From Coccinella septempunctata (lineage: Eukaryota > Arthropoda > Insecta > Coleoptera > Coccinellidae): a DNA stretch of 64,000 nucleotides. Position 1 is the first letter of the stretch. Every line of letters begins with the position of its first letter. The notes below the pieces were generated by a model. That model was not told where the DNA came from. It saw only the letters and a program-made list of their open reading frames with translations, and did no database searches. The position numbers were made by a program, and so were the translations under genes. Shown here in pieces: positions 1-11,529 of the stretch. Where the stretch lies: NCBI RefSeq assembly GCF_907165205.1, contig NC_058197.1:15988266-16052265 (forward strand), written 5' to 3'.

Positions 1-3000
1 GTTTTAGAAATCCTCATCAATGTTTTCGTTGCAAGCCATCCTGGAAATGAAAAAGATTGAATTATGTTCATAGATGACCTACCTGAAATAATTTTCAGAG
101 GAAAGTCTTGCTTTGCCGATAATCTAAAATTTATTGTTTTCCATCATAAGTTGCTGTAGTTGATTTTGTTCCAAAAGAATTACTTCTTTTCTCTCTGAAA
201 GAAATAATAAATGAATAAAACCGACTTGATATCAGAATAAGGAAAATTGCGATTAGGATATTTTGCAATAATCAACTTTGAAACTTGCAAGCTGTAATTT
301 TTCGCGAAATAATGTTGAAATAATTATGTTAAAATGAAAATATATTGATTTGAACTCACATTCTGTTGGAAATTCATTCGAAATCGTCGAAAATCATAGG
401 AAAGCACCGGAAAATTCTAGAATCGTATCGAAAACGTGTCGAAACTCGAAACGTATCGCAATAAGACCGGCGCGCAGGAGCATTAGCGATCTTTGACGAA
501 GGTAACTAAGATCGTGATTATAACGATTATATCCACAGATTACAACAGGTGGGTAGTCTGTGATTATAACCAGAGAGAAGAGATACAATAATAATCAAAG
601 AGTATCATACTCTGAGATATAACCAGAGAGTAAAATACTCCTGCTAAAAAAAGGAAAGAGAAATTTGAAAATTTCATAAATTCACCAATATTCATGTTTT
701 TTCTTCAATCAATCATTTAACATTGTATGAGTTAAAAAAAAAATTACTGATAAGTCAACTGAAAATAACATGAATCGGCATTTATATCAAAAATTCACTT
801 CATAAGCATTCGGTCATGCAATTTTCAACTCACCGCTATCATGTGGCTGTATTGTCCATTGCTTGTGTTCCTTCCCTTCTGATCGTCATCATCTTGATTT
901 TCTTTCTTTGCAGTCCTCTGAAAAAAAAAACAGTTCAATAAGTTTTAGAAATCCTCATCATTGTTTTCGTTTCAAGCCATCCTGGAAATGAAAAAGATTG
1001 AATTATGTTCATAGATGACCTACCTGAAATAATTTTCAGAGGAAAGTCTTGCTTTGCCGATAATCTTGAATTTATTGTTTTCCATCATAAGTTGCTGTAG
1101 TTGATTTTGTTCCAAAGGAATTACTTCTTTTCTCTCTGAAAGAAATAATAAATGAATAAAACCGAATTGATATCAGAATAAGGAAAATTGCGATTAGGAT
1201 ATTTTGCAATAATCAACTTTGAAACTTGCAAGATGAATTTTTCGTGAAATAATGTTGAAATAATTATGTTAAAATGAAAATATATTGATTTGAATTGATA
1301 GGAAAGCACCGGAAAATTCTAGAATCGTATCGAAAACGTGTCGAAACTCGAAACGTATCGCAATAAGACCGGCGCGCAGGAGCATTTTGACGAAGGTAAC
1401 TAAGATCGTAATTATAACGATTATAAGCACAGACTACAACAGGTGGGTGGTCTGTGATTATAACCAGAGAGAAGAGATACAATAATAATCAAAAAGTATC
1501 ATACTCTGCGATATAACCAGAGAGTAAACTCTCCTAAACCTGCTAAAAAAGGAAAGAGAAATTTGAAAATTTCAGATATTAGCCCATATTATTCATGTTT
1601 TTTCTTCAATCATTTAACACTGTATGAGTATTTTCGAAAATATTACTGATAAATCAACTGAAAATAACATGAATAGGGATTCATACAAAAAATTCATTTC
1701 ATTAGAATTCGGCCAAGCAATTTTCAACTCACCGCTTCATCTTCGTAATGATCACAAACCACCAATTTCAAGTTATTTATCTGAAATGTCCATTGATTGA
1801 GTATTTCCTACCCTCCTGATAGTCATCATCTTGATTTTCTTCTAAGTCCTCTGAAATTAAAACAGTTCAATGAGTTTTAGAAATCCTCATCCCCAGTTTC
1901 TTTGCAAGGCAGACTGGAAATGAAAAAAAAAACAATATTTGATTGAAAATCTCCTTATTTTCGTTTTATGAAAGAGCCACTTTTTTGTCGAATTCCATAA
2001 GATCGAATTCTATTCATAGATGACCTACCTGGAATAATTTTCAGCGGAAATTCTTGCTTTTGCCTGGAATTTATTGTTTTCCATCATCTGTAGGTGTAGT
2101 TGATTTTGTTCCAAAGAAATTACTTCTTTTTTCTCTGAAAGAAACATGCAATTAATAAAAAGAAATCGAAATCAGAACTAGGAGAATTGTCCCTTGGATA
2201 TTTAGCAACAATCAACTGCCAAACTTTCAAGATGTAATATTTGCTGAAATAATGAGGTTAAAACGAAAATATATTGTTTTGAACTCACATTCTGTTGAGA
2301 ATTCATTCGAAATCGTGAAAAATCATAGGAACGCAATGGAAAATTCGAGAAATTGCAAATGTCCGACCAAAGCTAACTATTTCATGGCAACTGTTTTTGA
2401 ATCTCGTATCGAAATGAGGCGGGCGCGCAGGCGCATTAGCGTTCTTCGAGAAAGGTAACTAAGATCCAAATTATAATTATTAACCACAGAAGAGATAAAA
2501 TAATCCAAGAGTATTATACTCTATGATATAACCAGAGAGTAAATACTCCTGCTAAAGAAGGAAAGAGAAATTTGAACACTTCAAATATTAGCCAATATTC
2601 ATGCTTTTTCTTTCATCAATCATCTAAAATGTATAAGTATTTTAAAAAATATTCCTGATAAATGAACTGAAAGAACATGAATCAGCATTCATTCAAAATA
2701 TTCATTTCATAAGTGACCAAGCAATTTTCAACTCACCGCTATCATGTTGCTGAATTGTCCATTGCTTGAGTTCCTTCACTTCTGATCGTGATCATCTTGA
2801 TTTTCTTTCTTCTCAGTCCTCTGAAAAAAAAACAGTTCAATAAGTTTCAGAAATTCTCATCAATGTTTTCGTTGCAAGCCATCCTGGAAATGAAAAAAAT
2901 TGAATTATGTTCATAGATGACCTACCTGAAATAATTTTCAGAGGAAAGTCTTGGTTTGCCGATAATCTGGAATTTATTGTTTTCCATCATATATGTTGCT

Positions 3001-6000
3001 GTAGTTGATTTTGTTCCAAAGGAATGACTTTTTTTCTCTCTGAAAGAAATAATCAATGAATAAAACGAAATCGATATCAGAATGAGGAAAATTGTACCAG
3101 GAAATTTTGCATTAACCAACTTTGATACTTGCAAGATGTAATTTTTGCTGAAATAACGAGGTTAAGATGAAAATATATTAGTTTGAACTCACATTCTGTT
3201 GAAAATTCATTCGAAATCGTCGAAAATCATTGGAAAGCACCGGAAAATTCTAGAATCGTATCGAAACGTATCGCATTAAGACCGGCGCGCAGGAGCATTA
3301 GCGATCTTTGACGAAGGTAACTAAGATCGTAATTATAACGATTATAATCACAGACCACAACAGGTGGGTAGTCCGTGATTATAACCAGAGAGAAGAGAGA
3401 AATCAAAGAATATTATACTCTGTGATATAACCAGAGAGTAAAATACTCCTGCTAAAAAAGGAAAGAGAAATTTGAACATTTCAAATATTAGCCAATATTC
3501 ATGCTTTTTCTTCAATCAATCATTTAACATTGAATAAGTACATAGTGAAAAAAAAATATTATTGATAATTCAACAGAAAATAACATGAATCGGCATTTAT
3601 ATATATATTATGTATATTCATAAAAATTAATTTCATAAGAATTTGGCAATGCAATTTTCAACTCACCGCTTCATCTTTGTAATCGTCACAAATCATCTGA
3701 AGTGTCCATTGATTGCGTAATTCCTTCCCCTCTGATCATCATCATGTTGATTTTCTTCCTTTCCAGTCCCCTGAAATTGAAACAGTTCAATAAGTTTAAG
3801 AAATCTTCAACACCGTTTTCGTTTCAAGCCACCCTGGAAATGAAAAACAATATATAATTGATAATCTCCTCAATTCCGTTTAAAGAAAGAGGTTTTTTTT
3901 ATCCGTTTCAATAAGTTTGAAGATTGAATTATGTTCATAGATGACCTACCTGAAAAAATTTTCAGAGGAAAATCTTGCTTTGCCGATAATCTGGAATTTA
4001 TTGTTTTCCATCTTAAGTTGCTGTAGTTGATTTTGTCCAAGTGGAATTAATTCTTTTCTCCCTGGAAGGAACAACCAATGAGCAAAACTTAAATCTAAAT
4101 CAGAACAAGGAAAATTATCCTCGAAATTTTTAGCAATAATCAACTGTGAAACTTGCAAGATGTAAATTGTGTTGAAATAATTATGTTAAAATGAAAATAC
4201 ATTGATTTGAACTCACAATCTGTTGGAAATTCATTCGAAATCGTCGAAAATCATAGGAAAGCACCGGAAAATTCTAGAATCGTATCGAAAACGTGTCTAA
4301 ACTCGAAACGTATCGCAATAAGGCCGGCGCGCAGGAGCATTTTGACGAAGGTAACTAAGATCGTGATTATAACGTTTATAAGCACAGACTACAACAGGTG
4401 GGTGGTCTGTGATTATAACCAGAGAGAAGAGATACAATAATAATCAAAGAGAATCATACTCTGCGATATAACCAGAGAGTAAAATACTCCTGCTAAAAAA
4501 GGAAAGAGAAATTTGAAAATTTCAAATATTCGCCAATATTCATGCTTATTCTTCAATCATTTAACATCATATAATTATTAGAAAAAATATCACTAATAAA
4601 TCAACTGAAAGTCACATGAATCAGCAAATAAATGAATATTTTCATTTCATAAGAATTTTAAGTGACTATTAATTTTCAACTCACCACTTTCTCTACATTT
4701 TCATCTTCCTAATCGTCACAATTTTCAAATTATTCATCTGGATTGTCCATTGTTCAAGAATTTCCTACTCATCTGATCGTCATGATCTTGATTTTTTTTT
4801 CTTCCCAGTCCTTTTTCACGTTACGAGCCACCCTGGAAATGAAAAAACAATAAATATATGATTGAAAATCTCCTAATTTCAGTTTCAGTTATTGGTTTTA
4901 ATGAGATTGAATTATATTCGTAGATGACCTACCTGCGATGATATTCTGTGGAAAGTTTTGCTTTGCCGATTATCAGAATTATTGTTTTCCATTATAAGTA
5001 GGTATCGTTGATTTTGTTCCAGTGGAAATACTTCTTTTCTCTCTGAAAATAACAACCAATTGATAAAACCAAATCAAAATCAGAAAAAGGAAAATTGTCC
5101 TTGAGATATTCTGCAATATCAAACTTTCAAACTTCCAAGATGTAATTTTTGCTGAAATAACGAGGTTAAAATGAAAATATATTGTTTTGAACTCACATTT
5201 TGTTGAAAATTCATTCGAAATCGTGAAAAATCGTAAGAAATCAACGGCGAATTCTAGAAATTGCAAATGTCTGCCCAAAGCTAACTATTTTATGGCAACT
5301 GTTTTTGAATATCGTATCGCAATAAGGCAGGCGCGCAGGCGCATTAGCGTTCTTCGAGAAAGGCAACTAAGATCGAAATTATAACGATTATAACCACAGA
5401 CTACAACAGGTAGGTAGTCTGTGATTATAACCAGAGAGAAGAGATACTCTAATCAAAGAGTATCATACTCTGCGATATAACCAGAGAGTAAAATACTCCT
5501 GCTAAAAAAGGAAAGAGAAATTTGAACATTTCAAATATAAGCCCATATTCATGTTTTTTCTTCGATCAATCATTTAACATTGTATAAGTATCAAAAAAAA
5601 AATTAATGATAAATCAACTGAAAATAACAGGAATCGGCATTTATATATATTATGTACATTCAAAAAATTCATTTCATAAGAATTCGGCCATGCAATTTTC
5701 AACTCACCGCTTCATCTTCATAATCGTCACAAACCACCACTTTTATCTCATTCATCTGAAGTGTCCATTGATTGAGTAGTTCCTTCCCCTCTGATCGTCA
5801 TCAACTTGATTTTCTTTCTTTCCAGTCTCCCTGAAATTGAAACAGTTCAATGAGTTTTAGAAATCTTCAACACTGTTTTCGTTTCAAGCCACCCTGGAAA
5901 TGGAAAACAGTATATAATTGATAATCTCCTCATTTCCGTTTAAAGAAAGAGGTTTTTCTTTATCCGTTTCAATAAGTTTGAAGATTGAATTATGTTCATA

Positions 6001-9000
6001 GATGACCTACCTGAAATAATTTTCAGGGGAAAGGTCTTGCTTTGCCGATGGAATTTATTGTTTTCCATCTTAAGTTGCTGTAGATGATTTTGTCCAAGTG
6101 GAATTGATTCTTTTCTCCTTGAAAGAAACAACTAATGAGCAAAACTTAATCTAAATCAGAACATGGAAAATTATCCTTGAGATATTTAGCAATAATCAAC
6201 TGTGAAACTTGAAAAATGTAATTTTTGTTGAAATAATGAGGTTAAAATGAAAATATATTGATTTGAACTCACATTCTGTTGAAAACTCATTCGAAATGGT
6301 CGAAATTCATAAGAAAGCACCGGAAAATTCTAGAAATTGCAAATGTCCGACCAAAGCTAACTATTTTGTGGCAACTGTTTTTGAATATCGTATCGCAATA
6401 AGGCGGAGGCGCAGGCGCGTTAGCGTTCTTCGAGAAAGGTAACTAAGATCGAAATTTTAATCATTAACCACAGAAGAGATAAAATAATCAAAGAGAATTA
6501 TACTCTATGATATAACCAGAGAGTAAAATACTCCTGCTAAAAAAGGAAAGAGAAATTTGAAAATTTCAAATATTCGCCAATATTCATGCTTATTCTTCAA
6601 TCATTTAACATCGTATAATTATTTGAAAAAATATCACTAATAAATCCAGTGATAGTCACATGAATCAGCAAATAAATGAATATTTTCATTTCATAAGAAT
6701 TCTAAGTGACTATTAATTTTCAACTCACCACTTTCTCTACATCTTCATCTTCCTAATCGTCGCAATTTTCAAATTATCCATTTCTTAAGTATTTCCTTTT
6801 CCTCCGATCGTCATCACCTCGATTTTTTTCTTCCCGTTCCATTTTTACGTTGCAAGCCACCCTGGAAATGAAAAAACAATAAATATATAATTGAAAATCT
6901 CCTAATTTCAGTTTTAGTTGTCGATTTCAATAAGATTGAATTATATTCGTAGATGACCTACCTGCGATGATATACTGTGGAAAGTTTTGCTTTGCCGATT
7001 ATCTGGAATTTACTGTTTTCATTATGAGTAGGTATAGTTGATTTTATTCATGTAGAATTAATTATTTTTTTCTCTGAAAACAACAAACAATTAATAAAAC
7101 CAAATCAAAATCAGAACAAGGAAAATTGTCTTTGATATATTCTGCAATATCCAACTTCGAAACTTACAAGATGTAATTTTTGCTGAAATAACGAGGTTAA
7201 AATGAAAATATATTAGTTTGAACTCACATTCTGTTGGAAATTCATTCGAAATCGTCGAAAATCATAGGAAAGCACCGGAAAATTCTAGAATCGTATCGAA
7301 AACGTATCGAAACGTATCGCAATAAGACCGGCGCGCAGGAGCATTAGCGTTCTTCGAGCAAGGTAACTGAGATCGAAATTATAACGATTATATCCACAGA
7401 TTACAACAGGTGGGTAGTCTGTGATTATATCCAGAGAGAAGAGATACTCTAATCAAAGAGTATCATACTCTGCGATATAACCAGAGAGTAAAAATATTCC
7501 CGTGAATAAAGGAAAGAAAGAGAAATTTGAAAATTTCAAATATTCGCAAATGATCCATTCATGCTTTTTCTTCAATAATTTAACATTGTTTAAGTAATTA
7601 AAAAAATATTTCTGAAACATCAATTGAATTTCTGGAAGTAACATGAATCAGCATTTATACAAAATATTTATTTCATAAGAATTCCAAGTGATCATGCAAT
7701 TTTAAACTCACTGCTTGTCCTTTGATTAAGTATTTTCTACCCCTCTGCTCGTCATCATCTTGGTTTTCTTTCTTCCAAGGCTTCTGCAATTGGAACAGCT
7801 CAACAAGTTTCAGAATCCTCATCCCTGTTTTCGTTGAAAGCCACCCTGGAAATGAAAAACAAGAAATGATAGAAAATCTCCTCATTTCCGTTTAAGGAAA
7901 GAGGTGTTTTTATCGGTTTCAATAAGTTGGAATGTAGATTGAATTCTATTCGTAGATGACCTATGTGAAATAATTTTTTGTGGAAAGTTCTGGTTTGCCG
8001 ATAATCTGGAATATATTGTTTTCCATTACAAGTAGATATAGTTGATTTTGTTCATGTAGAATGAATTATTTTCTCTCTAAAAGAAATATGAAATGAATAG
8101 AACCAAATCGATATCAGAATCAGGAAAATTCTCCTTGGAAATTTTGCAATAATCAACTGTGAAACTTGAAAAATGTAATTTTTGTTGAAATAATGAGGTT
8201 AAAATGAAAATATATTGGTTTGAACTCACAATCTGTTGGAAATTCATTCGAAATCGTCGAAAATCATAGGAAAGCACCGGAAAATTCTAGAAATTGCAAA
8301 TGTCTGCCCAAAGCTAACTATTTTCTGGCAACTGTTTTTGAATATCGTATCAAAATGAGGCGGACGCGCCGGCGCATTAGCGTTCTTCGAGAAAGGCAAC
8401 TAAGATCGTAATTATAACGATTATATCCACAGATTACAACAGGTGGCTAGTCTGTGATTATAACCAGAGAGAAGAAATACTCTAATTAAAGAGTATCATA
8501 CTCTGCGATATAACCAGAGAGTAAATAATCCCGTGAAAAAATGAAAGAAAGAGAAATTTGAAAATTTCAAATATTTTCCAATGATCCATTCATGCTGTTT
8601 TTTCAGTCATCTAACATTGTATAAGTATTTGAAAAAATATTTCTGAAAAATAAACTGAAAGTAACATGAATTGGCATTTTTACAAAATAATCATTTCGTC
8701 TATTGATTAAGTATTTCCTACCCTTCTGATCGTCATTATCTTAATTCTCTTTCTTCGCAAGCTTCTGCAATTAAATCAGCTTAACGAGTTTTAGAAATCC
8801 CCATTCCTGTTTTCGTTGCAAGCCACCCTGAAAATGAAAAACAAAATATGATTGAAAATCTCCTCATTTCCGTTTAAGGAAAGAGGTTTTTTTATCGGTT
8901 TCAATAAGTTGGAATATATATCGAATCGTAGATGACCTACCTGAAATAATTTTCTGGGAAAAGTTCTGGTTTGCTGATAATCTGAAATTTAATGTTTTCC

Positions 9001-9383
9001 ATTATAAGTAGGTATAGTTGATATTTTTCATGTAGAATTAATTCTTTTATCTCTGAAAGAAATAACCAATGAATAGAACCAAATCGATATCAGAAAGTGG
9101 AAAATTGTGTTTGGGATATTTCGAAATAACCAACTGTGAAACTTGCAAGATGTAATTTTCGTTGAAATAATGATGTTAAAATAAAAATATATTGTTTTCA
9201 ACTTACATTATGTTGGAAATTCATTCGAAATCGTGGAGAATCATAGGAAATCACTGCAGAATTCAAGAAATTGCAAATGTCTGACCAAAGCTAACTATTT
9301 TGTGGCAACTGTTTTTGAATCACGTATCGAAATAAGGCGGATGCGCCGGCGCATTAGCGTTCTTTGAAAAAGGCAACTAAGAT
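1..9383 (-). repeat. Tandem array of about ten ~1-kb units with splice-framed open segments
   Basis: The same block recurs about every 930-1030 bp, ten times, and the array is cut by the left window edge. Recurring landmarks on the plus strand are TAGATGACCTACCTG (near 71, 1013, 2017, 2914, 3938, 4921, 5998, 6951, 7951 and 8930), a hairpin region, and a segment ending in TTTGAACTCACA. Read on the minus strand, each unit has an acceptor-like pyrimidine-CAG, an open segment of about 112 nt, and a GTAGGT donor-like site. That segment lies at 83-194, 1024-1135, 2029-2134, 2926-3039 and 3950-4061 in the first five units. A second acceptor follows, leading into a short acidic segment rich in Asn/Gln/Asp. 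Copies 8-10 carry stops or lost splice signals. I recognise no protein family. It could be a tandem gene or exon family in decay, or a satellite that captured exons. Confidence 0.85.
3950..4061 (-). other. Best-preserved putative exon of the 1-kb repeat
   Basis: On the minus strand the sequence reads TCCTTCCAG, then 112 nt open in one frame, then a GTAGGT donor. The translation contains LIPLGQNQLQQLKMENNKF, followed by QIIGKARFSSENFFR. The copies at 1024-1135 and 83-194 have the same length and frame, but the one at 83-194 has a single TAG stop. The copy at 2029-2134 is 6 nt shorter and stays in frame. The copy at 2926-3039 is 2 nt longer and is frameshifted. The segment starts with two bases of a split codon and ends with two, so neighbouring exons are needed to make a protein. 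Coding status is an inference; no start codon or full gene could be assembled. Confidence 0.35.
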
Positions 9384-11408
9384 CTAGGAATCAAAAGTAT
9401 TCAAAACTTAAGGTATCAAAGAAATCAAGTAATCGTTTATATTTTAAGGAGGAAAGCGCACCAATATGCGCCATTTTTCATTGTACTTGTTTTTGAAGAG
9501 AAAAATAAGCGCAATAAAAAAATAATCAGAATACAGTACGAAATTCACTCCGTATTAATAGGCCCCTAGAAAACCTAATCTGTCTATGACCTAGACAAAC
9601 GTCTCTGTAAATAAAATTTCTCTGTTGCAATTAATCCAAATTCATAGAACTTCTCAACGTGTCCCCACCGAAGAGAAGCAACAGAGACGCAAAAGCGACA
9701 CAATTTCGACATACAACAAGCAGAAACTAGTAGTTTTAGTTATTTTAACACCCGACACTGAAAATAAAACATTTCATGAGATTATCGAACATGTTCAGAT
9801 GAAATTTTAAAAAATTTGGACTCCAAAAAAATCGAGGAGGACCTATACAAAAAATCTACCATTTGCGTTGGTTGAAAGTTGTACCAATGGATGTAATTTC
9901 ATTAAGATTTTTGGATTCCCTAGAAAGAAATTCCATTTCACGATAATTAATTATGGGCATAGATAGCACCTCCACCAAATATTTATAAGAGAAACTCACG
10001 TTTTAATAGTGAAATAAACGCCTCTCCAGTGTCTATTTTAGAATTCTTCCACAATATAGACGGTTAGAAGTTGCAACCTGTTCAGAATGATTCATATGTG
10101 CTAAAATAAAAATGTTTGAATCTTACATAACATCAAAATCCTTACTTGTCGATTCAATTACAATATAAGCATCCCTTTTGCTGTTTTTTGAATAAGACTT
10201 AATTTCTGTTACTGATGAGACGGTCAACTAAACTTGAAATTCTTTTGAATCAAAATTTCGAATTTTTTTCGTATCTCTTGAGACCACAGAACAAGAAAAT
10301 ATTCGTAACATAACCTCCAACCAAAGAACTCAAACATCATAGATTATTTAATCTATGATTGAATATGATAGGAAAATGAATAAATAAAATACAACAAAAT
10401 ATCATATTTCTCTTACACAATTAACAAGACCACTGGTTTAATCAAACTTAAAAATATATACATGTGTGCTTTCGCATGGAATGTTGTAAAGTTATTTTAA
10501 ATAAAGAATTCTTCACTTATCGATGAGAGCTTGTATACTGTGAAATTTTTGTGACCCATAGATGGCGTAACCGACAAAATAGTGTTAATTCATCCTCAGC
10601 TTTTGAAGATATCCTGCTCAATTCCTGCAGGATGGTGGATCCACTATGCAAAGAAAACAGCCGAGATACAAACCTGTTCACTTTATATATAGGGGAGAGA
10701 AAATCCCCCATTTCTAACAGGTACAAAGATGTACGCTTGTAGATGTCAAAGAGGCTTGCGTTGCACTGTGTCCTCAAGATCTATTGTGCCCCCATCAGAG
10801 CTGCGTTATCTAGCTCGTCATCCAGTTCCAGAGGCTGGGATAGCTTCTGAGAGGCTTCTGCAAGTCCAAAGCATTCTTGCGTTGTCTAGGCATTCTGCAA
10901 CCTCTGGTTCTCCTCCGTCTTAATCTTCTAGACCCATTCTCCTGTGAGGAATCCAGCAAGCAGTTTTGGCATATTCTTGCAGATACTTCTTCTCTGGTGT
11001 TCCAGTCTCAGAAGATTCCTCTCTTTCGGTTTCTCCCTTTCTTATCGCTTTTTGGTCAGTGAAGAAGGAAGACAGGATTTTCTATGTCTGAGGAATATCG
11101 AAAGGACAAGGGTAGTAATAATCTATTTTATTTTTCAGAGAGTTTTTACACAAATACTGTACATGGTTTTTATGTCCCGATAAAATTAATCTATGTAAGC
11201 TTTTCTAATTCGAGTTTACTGAACAACCTTGAATCACAAAAATAAGAATACGAAAAATCATTTTTTTGACTAAGTATCTACAAGGTTTATTGAAAAAGCT
11301 GTACACAGTTAACGGGCGTTTCCTGGACATACTTCTTTCTTACGGATACAACGGAAAGAATCTGTAAAAAAATCGTTTAATATCGAATAATTCAAATTGG
11401 AATCTACG
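9384..11408. other. No recognised gene
   Basis: AT-rich sequence between the 1-kb array and the slgA 3' end. The minus strand of 10,780-11,090 has a somewhat coding-like composition, with Glu/Gln/Lys-rich stretches, but it is interrupted by stops in every frame and matches no family I know. It may be a degraded pseudogene. I see nothing else. Confidence 0.4.
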
Positions 11409-11414
11409 TTTATT
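11409..11414 (-). promoter_or_regulatory. slgA: Candidate polyadenylation signal of slgA
   Basis: TTTATT on the plus strand, which is AATAAA on the minus strand, lies about 115 nt beyond the slgA stop codon. It is the first canonical signal downstream of the gene. Confidence 0.5.
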
Positions 11415-11529
11415 TAGACATAGAGAATAGACGGAGGAATACCTACTTGCAGATTCGTTCCCTTCCATCTTTCTACAAATTCACACGTCTCTCTGTCTAT
11501 TCTCCATGTCTACGGTTGTTTTTGTTACC

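Noticed and set aside
1..9383. CRISPR-like spacing of repeats
   Set aside because: Units are about 1 kb and diverged, in eukaryotic DNA with introns; there is no short repeat-spacer structure.
10780..11090. Minus-strand Glu/Gln/Lys-rich stretches that look bZIP-like
   Set aside because: Stops in every frame, no basic-region signature, and alignment to a known bZIP protein could not be sustained.
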